From: Ovis canadensis
Lineage: Eukaryota > Chordata > Mammalia > Artiodactyla > Bovidae
Direction of reading: 5' to 3'
NCBI RefSeq assembly: GCF_042477335.2
Contig: NC_091727.1
Span: 120,249,501 to 120,313,500 of the forward strand
DNA: 64,000 bases
In this document: piece after piece, positions 11,306-21,570 of the stretch
Layout: every line of letters starts with the position of its first letter
Numbering within the stretch: the first letter of the stretch is position 1
Translations under genes and position numbers: made by a program
Notes under the pieces: model-generated
Database searches by the model: none
Told to the model about the DNA's origin: nothing
What the model saw: the letters and a program-made list of their open reading frames with translations, nothing else

Positions 11306-12667
11306 CACACGCTAGTAAAGTAATGCTCAAAATACTCCAAGCCAGGCTTCAGCAATACGTGAACCGTGAATTTCCAGATGTTCAAGCTGGTTTTAGAAAA
11401 GGCAAAGGAACCAGAGATCAAATTGCCAACATCCGCTAGATCATCAAAAAAGCAAGAGAGTTCCAGAAAAACATCTATTTCTGCTTTATTGATTATGCCA
11501 AAGCCTTTGACTGTGTGGATCACAAAAATCTGTGGAAAATTCTGAAAGAGATGGAAATATCAGACCATCTGACCTCCCTCTTGAGAAAGCTATATGCAGG
11601 TCAGGAAGCATCAGTTAGAACTGGACATTGAACAACAGACTGGTTCCAAATAGGAAAAGGAGTATGTCAAGGCTGTATATTGTCACCCTGCTTATTTAAC
11701 TTATATGCAGAGTTTATCATGAGAAATGCTGGGCTGGAAGAAGCACAAGCTGGAATCAAGATTGCCAGGAGAAATATCAATAACCTCAGATATGCAGATA
11801 ATACCACCCTTATGGCAGAAAGTGAAGAGGACCTAAAAAGCCTCTTGACGAAAGTGAAAGAGGAGAGCGAAAAAGTTGGCTTAAAGCTCAACATTCAGAA
11901 AATGAAGATCATGGCATCCAGTCCCATCACATCAGGGGAAATAGATGGAGAAACAGTGGAAACAGTGTCAGAGTTTATGTTTTGGGGCTCCAAAATCATT
12001 GCAGATGGTGATTGTAGCCATGAAATTAAAAGATGCTTACTCCTTGTAAGGAAAGTCATGACGAACCTAGATAGCATAGTATAAAGCAGAGACATTACTT
12101 TGCCAACAAAGGTCTATCTAGTCAAGGCTATGGCTTTTCCAGTGGTCATGCATGAATGTGAGAGTTGGACTGTTAAGAAAGCTGAGTGCTAAAGAATTGG
12201 TGCTTTTGAACCGTGATGTTGGAGCAGACTCCTGAGAATCCCTTGGACTGCAAGGAGATCCAACCAGTCCATTATAAAGAAGATCAGTCCTGGGTGTACT
12301 TTGAAAGGACTAATGCTAAAGCTGAAACTCCAGTACTTTGGCCACCTCATGCAAAGAGTTGACTCATTGGAAAAGACTCTGATGCTGGGAGGGATTGTGG
12401 GCAGGACGAGAAGGGGACGACAGAGGATGAGATGGCTGGATGGCATCATCGACTCAATGGACAAGAGTTTGGATGTACTCCAGGAGTTGGTGATGGACAG
12501 GGAGGCCTGGCGTGCTGCAATGGGGTCGCAAGGAGTCGGACACGACTGAGCAACTGAACTGAATAAGCTTTGGTCACAGACATGTCCACTTCTTTGCTCA
12601 CCATCATCTTTTGCCTTTCCATGATTTCAAGATCTAGCCTCTTTCTCATTTCAGTATAATCTTTAGG

Positions 12668-12787
12668 AGAAAGAAATGGCAATCCATTCCAGTATTCTTG
12701 CCTGGAAAATTTTCCATGGACAGTGGAACCAGTGGGCTACAGTCCATGGTGTCACAAAGAATCAGACATGACTGAGTGACTGAGCAC
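12668..12787 (+). mobile_element. BovA/Bov-tA SINE fragment
   Basis: A single BovA module ('attccagtattcttgcctgg', 'gtccatggtgtcac', 'gactgagtgactgag') without the tRNA-like head. Confidence 0.85.
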
Positions 12788-13092
12788 AGCCCACAGAATT
12801 ATTATTATCATAATTTTTGTCAATTGTTTTGCTTCATTTTTAATGTTCTTACCAATTTTATACTAGACCATTCATCTTTGTTCTGTTTTCCAATCTCTTT
12901 CCACATCCACATATTCGCGTTCTAACATCACATTGTTTTAAAAAGTGTTTTCTTTAATGCATTTTTATATAAGCAAAGTATCTTCTATTTTTGTTTTTCA
13001 AAAATTTCTCAGCTGTCTCATATTTTAATATTTCAGATGAATGTTAAAATTACTTTCTTAAATTTTAAAAATCCTCTTGGGATTTTGATCTG

Positions 13093-13212
13093 AAATGGCA
13101 ATCCACTCCAGTACTATTTCCTGGAAAATTCCATGGACAGAGAAGCCTGGTAGGCTACAGTCCATGGGGTCGCAAAGAGCTGGACACGACTGAGCAACTT
13201 CACTTTCACCTT
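13093..13212 (+). mobile_element. BovA/Bov-tA SINE fragment
   Basis: One BovA module, from 'aatggcaatccactcc' to 'gactgagcaacttcac'. No head and no obvious TSD. Confidence 0.85.
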
Positions 13213-13441
13213 CTTTCACAGGTAAATTACATCTGAATCTTTGAAAACTTTGCATGTTTATATTGTTTAGTCTTCCTATCCAGGAACATGTTCTTCTTCT
13301 ACATGTACGTAAATCTTGTATGTCTCCTAGTGAAGTTTTGTAATTTTCTTCAGCCCATTTTTAGTTTTTTGTTTCTAGGTATTTTGTATATTATGTTGCC
13401 ATTTTAAGTGGTCTCATTTTCTAACTAGCTAGTATCAGTAC

Positions 13442-13656
13442 AGGACTTCCCTGGTGGCTCAGGCTGTAAAGAATCTGCCTGCAATGTGGGAGACCCAGGA
13501 TTGATCCCTAGGTTGGGAAGAGCCCCTGGAGGAAGAGAATGGCTACCCACTCTAATATTCTTGGCTAGAAAATTTTATGGAGAGCGGAGCCTGGAGGTCT
13601 ACAGTCCATGGGGTCACAAAGAGTCAGACTCGACTGAGCGACTAACACTTTCACTT
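13442..13656 (+). mobile_element. Bov-tA SINE
   Basis: A complete tRNA-derived head ('gacttccctggtggctcag') with a degenerate B box ('gattgatcccta'), followed by the BovA module ending 'gactgagcgactaac'. Confidence 0.92.
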
Positions 13657-14394
13657 TTTCCCCACTTATTTTATGTATATAAGAAAGCTCTTTAATCTGT
13701 TCACTGACTTTGCTTACCGGCACTTTACTAAAGTCATTAGTTCTAAGATTTTTTATTTAGAATTTTTTAGATTTTTCTGTGCAGATATTTCTTATTGCAT
13801 TCACTATACTACTATTAAATAATTATAGTGATGCAACACAATTGTCTTGTTCTTGATGTTGATTATGTCCCCAGTGTGTTGTTGTTACAGATGTTGGTTA
13901 TTGTTTTCTTCTCAATATCATAATATTAAGGGCCTAATCTTTCATGCCCAGGCTTTTAAAAAATTAACACTTGGTTTTAATTAATCCAAAAATGGATGTT
14001 GAAATTTAGCAAATGAGTCTTTTGGACACCTGTTGAGATAGACTTATATCATTTTCTTTTGACCTATGGAAATGATATACTAGAGATATATTGTCCTGAT
14101 ATTGTCCTCCTAATATTCTGAAATAAACTATATTTGATGATATTAGTTTTAAAATATTGTCCATATTTTATTTGCTTAGTGCTTTGTGTTAGTTTTTTTT
14201 TTTTTTCATTTTAAGAGTATCATTCTTTAAATCCTCTGTGTTACACTTGGCAAGATTTTATGTCAGGGTTATGCTAGCTTCAAAAATTGCATTTGCCATG
14301 ATCTGACTTTTTAAATCACTGGCTATTTAAATACTTCATGAAAATCTGAAAAGAAAAATCCACAAATAATCAGTGTGGGAATTTGAATACAGCT

Positions 14395-14515
14395 TCCCCA
14401 TAGAATATAAGCTGCAAGGAGAATTTCTATCTGTTTTGTTCACTACTGTATCCCTACTGTTCTAGAACAGTACCTGGTATTCAGTAAATGTTTGTTGAAT
14501 AAATAGAAAGTAATG
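14395..14515 (+). mobile_element. L2 LINE 3' end
   Basis: Typical L2 terminal text: 'gttcactactgtatcccta', 'acagtacctggtattcag' and 'taaatgtttgttgaataaat'. Confidence 0.65.
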
Positions 14516-16329
14516 AATAGTCTCCCTGGACATTTAATAGAGTTGCTTGGAAGGGTTTTTTTTTTTTCTTCCTGATTTATCCTGTGTTTTGCTCTATAAA
14601 GCTCTTTCAGGGCATCACTTATGTGTGTGCACCCCCACACACACATGCATACATACACACCGCTCCTCAAAAAAAAGTTTATTATAAACAACTCAAATAT
14701 AAATATCACTAGAAAAATCTGTATTGTACTTAAATTTTCCACTGACATTAATAACAATTATCAACATTTTCCATTATTACAATTTACAAAAAGGCTGCAA
14801 ATTATATTTTAATACAATTTTCAGGTTGGCATTTCAACGTTTCAGTGACAAACATAATGAATTGTTAAAGTCTCAATCTGAGATGGACATTGTAGCTCAT
14901 TCTCTTAGTAAAAAAGCTAAAAGCAATTCTTCTTCTAAGTCACTTAATACTTTTCAGAACAGATTACAGATCTAAAGATCATTTAAAATAAGCTCTAAAT
15001 GTCACTTAAAGGAAAACAATGTCACTGAAAATAAAATACCAGATTTAAGCATCATCATTCAGATTATATAATCTTTTTATTTTGCCTCTATTACAACATC
15101 AGGGGTGATATGGGGGTAGAGGAACAAAAACAATCTCAGGTTAGGGTTGATCATAACTATATTATCTTTATCCTTTCTCTTTTTAAAGAAAATAAATATG
15201 GTGTAGAAATTTTGACTCAATCTGATTAATTTTAAAGGGCATGTTCTCAGCAAAATTCTATGGCAATTTATATGTAGTGAAGTCTGGATTATGCTGTCAG
15301 TGATCAATGATCTGTGGTATATTTAACATACCACTCATTTATTTGACCATGGATTGTATGATGTGATTCCAAATGAAAGGAAACTATAATTGAAAAGCAC
15401 AGAGCAACCAGAAAAGAAAAAATGAAATGAAACAAACCTACCATGCTCTCTGTTGATGAAATGTGTGACTAGAGAATGTATGATTGGAAAGAAAAAATTC
15501 AACATATGTTTCTTAGTTCTTATTTTTAAGTTTTTCTAAATTATGTTCTAATTTAATTTCATAAAATAAGCATTTTATATTCTTCTGTTTTTATAGCATT
15601 CAGCGCAAAATTATGTCAGTTAAAAAGAAAAAGTATCCATGTATAAATGGTTAATGCAGTAGGCCCAGTCACATGGCCACGAATAGGTGTGATCTACTCT
15701 GAACTCGTTCTGAAAGAACAACAATTGGAAGGGAAGAAACATTTTTAGACAATTTCAATTAAGGCAAGGTAGAAAAGGTAGAAGGATGGAATTCTGAACA
15801 AGTCAGACTGCTATCCTCCCTCTCCATTTCCCTAATCTTCAAATATCAGCCAAGTCCTTATAAATGATGAAGTTCATGTGCATCTTATGGGTGCAAGGGT
15901 GGGTTGGTATCCTGAGACAAAATCTAAACCTCCTTCTCTAGAAGGTGTCAGAGAGATTGACAGACATCCTTCAATAACTCCTTATCTTCTCCTTCTCAGT
16001 AGCATAACCATAAATTTTGATTTGGCTCAGTACACAGAACAAAAACTATATTTCTTGGCCTCCTTTGTAGCTAGATTTGATCACTTATCTACATTCTGGC
16101 CAGTAATGAAAGTGGTAGTATTATGTGCTCCTTAAAAGAGAGGAGGCTCATCCTTCTTCACATTTTCCACCAGCCTAGTAACAGAACAATTCAGCAACAC
16201 AATTTGTCATACTGAGGATGACAAAGCAAAAGAGTATAACAAACCAGGGTTCCCAATACATTTATGAATTCTCCCCTGCCCACACTGAATTGCTTGTCTT
16301 TTAATCAACTCTGTGTATTTAAGTTATTG
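14516..16329. other. Intergenic stretch, nothing recognised
   Basis: A short CA-rich patch lies at about 14,625-14,662. The rest is AT-rich without long open frames or repeats I can name. Confidence 0.5.
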
Positions 16330-16712
16330 TTACAATGAAATATTCTTCAGCTTTAAAAAGAAAAGAAATTCTGACAAGGGCTACAACATGGATGAAGCTT
16401 AAAGACATTATACTTACATTCTGTAAGCAAGTCACAACACAACAAATATTGTATAATTTCACTTATATGAGATACCTAGTATATTCAAATTCATAGAGAA
16501 AGACAGTAGAATGGTAGTTTCCAGAGGATGAGTGGTGGGGTGAAAAAGAACTTAGTGTTTAATGAGGACAGATTTTCAGTTGGAAAAGATGAAAAAGTCT
16601 TGGAGATGAATGGTTGCACAACAATGCAAATTTACTTACTGCCACAGAAGTGTACACTTAAAATTGGTTAAAATGATAAATTCTATGTTTTATATACTTT
16701 ACCACAATAAAA
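16330..16712 (+). mobile_element. L1M-type LINE 3' end
   Basis: The order 'aaattctgacaagggctac', 'acatggatgaa', 'cacttatatgagatacct', 'gtacacttaaaattgg' and a terminal 'ccacaataaaaaaatg' is the old-L1 3' UTR. The AATAAA and A-rich tail close it. Confidence 0.8.
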
Positions 16713-17021
16713 AAATGCAAAAAAAGTCAATGGTTAGCAACAATGTGTGTGATCAGAATATCTTCCAAAATCTCTGAAGTGCTCCCTTGGATACCAGTAG
16801 GATCAAAATTCAAAATTCTATTGTTGGAGACAGTGTTACTGGGCTTCACTCAATTTTATTTGATGAAACAAGAAATTAAGTGTTAACCACAATTACGTGC
16901 CTACACTGACATGAGGGAATTTCTTACACGTCTAGAGCTTCAATTGCTATTTACATGCAGATGCTTCATAAACGTATGTCTTCAATTATTTCCCTGAGAT
17001 CAGTTATTTAATGTTTCAAAG

Positions 17022-17596
17022 TGTTAGGTTGGAAGTTAGACAGGAGCTGGCTGTAAGGGATGGAAGCCTATCTCTGAACCCCATCCAAGAAACCCCCAGG
17101 AGAGCTCACAGACATGCTACAAAATAACTATACTTTTCAACTCTTGCACATGGGCCCTAGGCACAAGTGGATACAAAATGACCACAGGGGCTTCTCCAAG
17201 TAACTTTAGGCAGTTAGGATCTCATTAAGGGCTCATGAATATTCTACATCTAATTATGACAGAATTATGGGAAGACATAAATAATACAACTTGCTGTTAT
17301 GTAACATAATTGTCAATTGGCCTTGAGCATATGCTTATTTGCATTCCCTTTCATTGATTGGTGGCGGGTGCAAGCCCCACTTTGCATCAGGCATAACCAA
17401 AAGGAAGAGACTGGAAGTATAGAAGGGGGAAGCCAAGAGGATTTGACAGGAAGGATGAGGGCAACTTTCCTGGGAGTGTTAGACTAAGAAAAGCTCTGTC
17501 TGCTTGAGTTGAATGTTCTACATGTTTTGGTTCATCACTCCAATTTTTTGTTGTGACAAAACAAGAACCAGGGAAGAGAAATAAACCAACCTGACA
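17022..17596. mobile_element. Solo ERV LTR (probably ERV1 class)
   Basis: A 575-bp unit with near-perfect terminal inverted repeats: TGTTAGGTTG at 17,022-17,031 and CAACCTGACA at 17,587-17,596, one mismatch when reverse-complemented. It is bounded by TG...CA and flanked by a 4-bp TSD AAAG (17,018-17,021 and 17,597-17,600). A 4-bp duplication is typical of gammaretrovirus-like ERV1. Interior promoter-like elements are an octamer complement ATTTGCAT (17,337-17,344) and an inverted CCAAT box (17,357-17,361); AATAAA lies close to the right end. No internal retroviral sequence adjoins it, so it is a recombined solo LTR. + orientation is favoured by the AATAAA but not proven. Confidence 0.8.
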
Positions 17597-17699
17597 AAAG
17601 TCATGTCATACTCAACACGCCCAATACCAAATTCATGATCAGCATCCCCATACTTGGTTATTTGTCATCCATCTGATTGAGTAAGCCATAAAGCCAGGA

Positions 17700-17945
17700 C
17701 CTTCACTCTCCTTTACATCTCACATCCTATCATATGCTTCTGTGCCATCATGTACCTCCTGTTATCAGTTATTTCATTAATACTTTTACATTATTTCTGT
17801 ATTTGATTACTATATATCTCTCACACTAGAGTGCACATTCTGAGTGAGCAGAGACTTTAGTTTTGCTCATAATCGTATTCCCAGAATATAGCACAGTGCC
17901 TGCCCTTTACATGGGTGTTTAATAAATACATGTTAAATAAATCTT
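17700..17945 (+). mobile_element. L2 LINE 3' end
   Basis: Contains 'agcacagtgcctgccc' and 'gtttaataaatacatg', the diagnostic L2 terminal order. Confidence 0.6.
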
Positions 17946-18442
17946 TAAGGTTTAACTCATAATTCGGAAAAAAAAGCTTGATATAAAAATGCATAAATGT
18001 AATTCCTCTCCTTCCTATTTTTATGAAGATGTGAGTTATTCCCCAAGCAGTTAGTGGGTTACAGTTTGACACTTATCTTGAGATTATCCTGGCTATTGCT
18101 TTAGTACTGACTTTTAGTTCATCTTGTACATTTACCTGAATTTCTTGAGCACTTCTAACTTGTACAATGATTTCTGTATCTGTCCCTTCTCATTAATTAA
18201 TCCAAATATACTGTTCCATTCCTTGGGTGGAGAATAGTAAATATTTGAGGCTCACACGTGTAGGTAGAGGTCCTGAGGATGGGGATGAGGATGAGGGAAT
18301 GGGAGTTTATCTCAGAACTCAAACTCTGTGGATTCAAGCTGTGCTTTTGCTACTAGTTTCAAATGAGTTTACTTAACACCTGAATCTGTTTCTGCCTTTC
18401 CCGAAGTAGACACACCATTAAAGATACCTATAGCACAAAATT

Positions 18443-18711
18443 CAGAGAAGGCAATGGCACCCCACTCCAGTACTCTTGCCTGGAAAATCCCATGGATGGA
18501 GGAGCCTGGTGGGCTGCAGTCCATGGGGTCGCCAAGAGTCAGACACGACTGAGCGACTGCACTTTCACTTTTCACTTTCAGGCATTGGAGAAGGAAATGG
18601 CAACCCACTCCAGTGTTCTTGCCTGGAGAATCCCAGGGACGGTGGAGCCTGGTGGGCTGCTGTCTATGGGGTTGCACAGAATCGGACACGACTGAAGCGA
18701 CTTAGCAGCAA
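18443..18711 (+). mobile_element. BovA2 SINE
   Basis: A two-module BovA2 with an 11-bp perfect TSD AGCACAAAATT at 18,432-18,442 and 18,712-18,722. Low divergence and an intact TSD indicate a young copy. It lies about 0.7 kb upstream of the CT83 TATA box. Confidence 0.97.
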
Positions 18712-19149
18712 AGCACAAAATTATTGTGAGAGCTATATGGAGAAATGGCCCTGGAATTACTTTTTAAACTGTACAGTGGCACAAACGTACATTATCCCAA
18801 TGTGAATATAGTTGGAGTGAATCCTAAAATAGCAGCGGGGGTGGTAAGGAGGTATTTGGCCACGACTCACAATATGTAGGTAACTACTTTTACAGTGTAT
18901 TTCTACCTTGCTTTTGAACTAGTTTTTGAAATGAATAATGAAGTGGTTGCAGCAAGGGAAAAAAAATCTTAACAGAAAAAAAGGTGGGGGAAGCACTTCT
19001 AAAATCTAGCATTTAACCAGTCAATTTGGCGTCTTTACTTCTACTGTGTTTCAGCTTCCCCAAAATCCCAAACTCTCCCACCATCTCTAACTATCCTAAC
19101 TGTAATCAGGTGTGCGGTATGTGCTGCCTGGTTTCCCGTCAAGCTGGTG

Positions 19150-19204
19150 TTACGTCATCAGATTGTGACGTACTGCCCCCTGTGCGTGCTCAATTGTGAG
19201 GTCA
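19150..19204 (+). promoter_or_regulatory. Cluster of three CRE-like sites, CT83 promoter
   Basis: TTACGTCA (19,150-19,157), TGACGTAC (19,166-19,173) and TGAGGTCA (19,197-19,204) each match the CREB/CREM/ATF element TGACGTCA with one or two changes; the first two keep the full ACGTCA or TGACGT half. All lie within 70 bp upstream of the TATA box at 19,217. CREM-family factors act at many testis promoters, so this suits a cancer/testis gene. Function is inferred. Confidence 0.55.
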
Positions 19205-19216
19205 CACGCTCTCTGG

Positions 19217-19224
19217 TATATAAA
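19217..19224 (+). promoter_or_regulatory. TATA box of CT83
   Basis: A perfect TATATAAA. Initiation would be expected near 19,247, giving a 5' UTR of about 130 nt. The following 100 bp are GC- and CpG-richer than the surroundings. Confidence 0.7.
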
Positions 19225-19379
19225 GCTGGACTCTGCCTAGCATCCCACTTGCACCAGGCAGTGAGGGGCGCTGAGCGTCCTGGCCCGCTGCTTCCCGGGC
19301 GGCTAGCGGCCCCCTGCTTCCCAACTGCCAGCTGAGTGCCTCAGTTCCCGAGAAGAGGGAAGAGGTTTGAAGAGGCACC

Positions 19380-19454
19380 ATGAGCCTCCTGTTCCTGCTA
19401 GTGAGCAGCATTCTGTTTGCCTTCATGTTTGTCTTCTGGAAAACCTGGTTTCAG
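19380..19454 (+). CDS. CT83: CT83 coding exon 1
   Basis: Encodes the N-terminal hydrophobic anchor (MSLLFLLVSSILFAF...) and ends FQ exactly at the GT donor at 19,455. Confidence 0.92.
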
Positions 19455-20519
19455 GTAAAGTGTCTAAGAGAAGTTGGAATTAGATGAAGCTCGACAAATA
19501 CATGGCTTGGGGAGGGAGGTGTGTTTAAGAGAGTAGATAGTAAAGAGTAAGGCGGGGGTCTCCCTATTCCTTTTTCCTTTGAAAGCACTCAGATGTTGAC
19601 TCTACCTCACACTTCTCCCATGTTGACCAGTAGTTCCACAGCTGTACTGTGTTGTGAAAAGCCCCAAGTCACTAGGTGATGAGGTCAGTTTTTCATCCAC
19701 TTGAAAAGTACAGCAGAAAGTGTCCATCTGTCCCCTCCCATTTTAAGAAAGTGTACCTACTCTTCCTCTCTGGCTTTTACTACCCCCATGTGATTCTGTT
19801 TGCCTCTTCCTCTCTTGTATTTTCATTATCAGTCATCTTTATGACAGCTTTGGGTGGGTGGAGGGGGCATCACAGATAATTAAAGTCAAAATGTGGGTTT
19901 CCTGGTGATGTTTAATGTTCCAAGTGAAGTGCTTTTAGATAAGAATCAGGGTCCAAGTATGGACCTACTGGAATGCCTAAGAAATGTAAGCCAAGGCTAT
20001 GGCATTTTGGCATCAAAAGGCTACTTTCATTTTTTTTTTTTCCTCTCACTCTTTGGGAAGGACATATTTCCAAATTAATGTATTCATTCAACAGATTTTT
20101 AATCTTGGGGGAGGTCAATCAGTTCATTTTGGTAAACCAAGACTAAGAATGTTATTATTTGGTGGTATTTGGACATTGCTAAAGTCAATAAACTACATAT
20201 GTTTAATTTCCTTCCCTTACAGAGAAACACTGGTGAAATGTCATCAAATTCAACTTCTGTTGCACTAGTAAGATCATACTCTTCTACTCAGTCAACTAAG
20301 AGCAATACTGATAAGAGTCTTTCAGTCAACAATCTCTCTCGGGATATCTTAATTAATTTCCCACACTCAATAGCCATGCAGAAGCGAATATTGGTAAACC
20401 TCAGGATCGTGGAATACAAGCTGGCTGAACTGGAACAATTCCTAGTTATTAAGGGTTTAAATGGTGCATTAGTTAACCGGAAATCCACTGACAAGCCTAC
20501 AGAATGTAATAACAATTGA
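19380..20519 (+). CDS. CT83: CT83 (KK-LC-1) orthologue, two exons, 123 aa
   Basis: Exon 1 codes 25 residues (19,380-19,454, donor CAG/GTAAAG) and exon 2 codes 98 residues (20,223-20,519, acceptor TTACAG/AGA, stop TGA). The intron is in phase 0. The start has A at -3. Residues 3-20 form one hydrophobic segment, a likely N-terminal signal anchor. The rest is soluble, serine/asparagine-rich to about residue 55, then a conserved helix-like block beginning LSRDI and ending in the acidic/leucine heptads around VEYKLAELEQ. RNTGEMSSNST right after the splice junction and NFPHSIA..QKRILVNL match human Kita-Kyushu lung cancer antigen 1 as I recall it (113 aa). This copy runs about ten residues longer at the C terminus. 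CT83 is testis-restricted in humans and re-expressed in tumours; its molecular role is unknown. It lies tail to tail with SLC6A14, as on human Xq23. The frame is open, with no disabling change. Confidence 0.93.
20223..20519 (+). CDS. CT83: CT83 coding exon 2
   Basis: Starts RNTGEM directly after CAG at 20,222 and ends at TGA 20,517-20,519. The upstream open frame in the intron (from 20,169) is read-through, not coding. Confidence 0.93.
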   Translation, partial: RNTGEMSSNSTSVALVRSYSSTQSTKSNTDKSLSVNNLSRDILINFPHSIAMQKRILVNLRIVEYKLAELEQFLVIKGLNGALVNRKSTDKPTECNNN

Positions 20520-20526
20520 GGCAATC

Positions 20527-20854
20527 ATTAAAGGGACTTTGAGTGGATTCACTTGATTATATGTTTATACCAAATGAATTATTATTTTAAAGGGGAGGGG
20601 TGCCAAGTCAGATACAAAATCCAGACATTTGTCAGTTTGCTTACATTTAGAGAGTTGATTATGTTGCTAACATATTTTACTGGAGAAGGAATGAAAGCAC
20701 AATAGAGAAAGAAACAGTTTGAGTTGTTTTCTTTTTAATTAGCTACAGTAAAAAGAATATAGTTGAGATATAGTGATTTTAACTTCAATTGTGAAAGTTT
20801 TTTTTCTAGTGGTTTACAATACAATACTGTAAATGTCTCCAAGTTTGCATTAAA
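20527..20854 (+). terminator. Candidate CT83 polyadenylation signals (ATTAAA)
   Basis: ATTAAA occurs at 20,527-20,532 and 20,849-20,854. The first canonical AATAAA on this strand is not until 22,548-22,553. Which one is used cannot be decided from sequence. Confidence 0.35.
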
Positions 20855-21360
20855 GTAAATGAGATTTGATGGAACTTTTTTCCATTATGCAGAATAGTCT
20901 AACATTGAATCTGTGTAATAATACTAAGAGCTATCATTGAGCACCCTAAAATATGCCGGGGACTCTGTTAAGATCTGTGCTTTACATACTTGTAAAGATA
21001 GTTACAGAAACTCTTAACTACTCTTCATAGTCAGCTATTGAAGTAGACTACTTTTCCAGCACCACCTCTGCTACTAATTAGATATTTCATTAGAAGTGTG
21101 CCTAAATCTTCCCTGAATTGCAAGTCACCTGTAGAAAATTATCTGCATTTTATTTGGTGAAAAACCCATACCTCAAATAGCACCAAAATATAATGGTAGA
21201 ATGTATATAATATAATATGGCTTAAAATTAAAGTATTTATATGCTGTATTTAGCAATCTATTTTAAATATTTTAAAAAATCTAGTAATCTGTTGACATTC
21301 ACTAACAGCATTTGACCTACCCTCAAAGAAAACCCTCAGAATATCTAACACAAGTTCATC

Positions 21361-21570
21361 TTATGTGTATGTTAGTTGGTCAGTCTTGTCTGACTCTTTG
21401 CAACCCCATGGACCATAGCCCACCAGGCTTCTCTGTCCATGGAATTCTCCAGGCAAGAAGACTGGAGTGCATAGCCATTCCCTTGTCCAGGGGATCTTCT
21501 TGACCCAGGGATTGAACCCAGGTCTCCTGCATTGCAAGCAGATGCTTTACCATCTGAACTACCAGGGAAG
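21361..21570 (-). mobile_element. Bov-tA SINE with a 40-bp flanking duplication
   Basis: An antisense Bov-tA, its tRNA-like head complement ending ...ACCAGGGAAG at 21,570. The flanks 21,321-21,360 and 21,571-21,610 are direct repeats matching at 37 of 40 positions, much longer than the usual 7-20 bp TSD. Confidence 0.93.

Larger units (their letters stand above)
8751..12561 (+). mobile_element. BovB (RTE) LINE, near full length, nested insertions
   Basis: The element starts with the GC-rich BovB leader ('ccccatgtccaaggagc') and ends at ...CAACTGAACTG. It is flanked by the 7-bp TSD AATAAGC at 8744-8750 and 12562-12568. It encodes remnants of an AP-like endonuclease (about 9388-9965 and on to 10,090), a linker, and a reverse transcriptase (about 10,985-12,084, in pieces). 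The coding region is dead: a frameshift near 9700, stops at about 9963, 11,440 and 11,628, and the catalytic YADD motif changed to YADN at 11,791-11,802. An L1 3' end (10,893-10,985) and a BovA2 (11,031-11,305) interrupt it. BovB normally nicks target DNA and reverse-transcribes its own RNA; this copy cannot. Confidence 0.95.
12569..14394. other. Intergenic stretch with SINE fragments only
   Basis: Apart from the three Bov-tA pieces listed separately, the sequence is T-rich and without coding signal. Confidence 0.5.

Noticed and set aside
20169-20222. Upstream extension of the CT83 exon 2 frame with its own ATG
   Set aside because: It is intronic; the AG acceptor at 20,221-20,222 and the phase-matched exon 1 explain the protein better.
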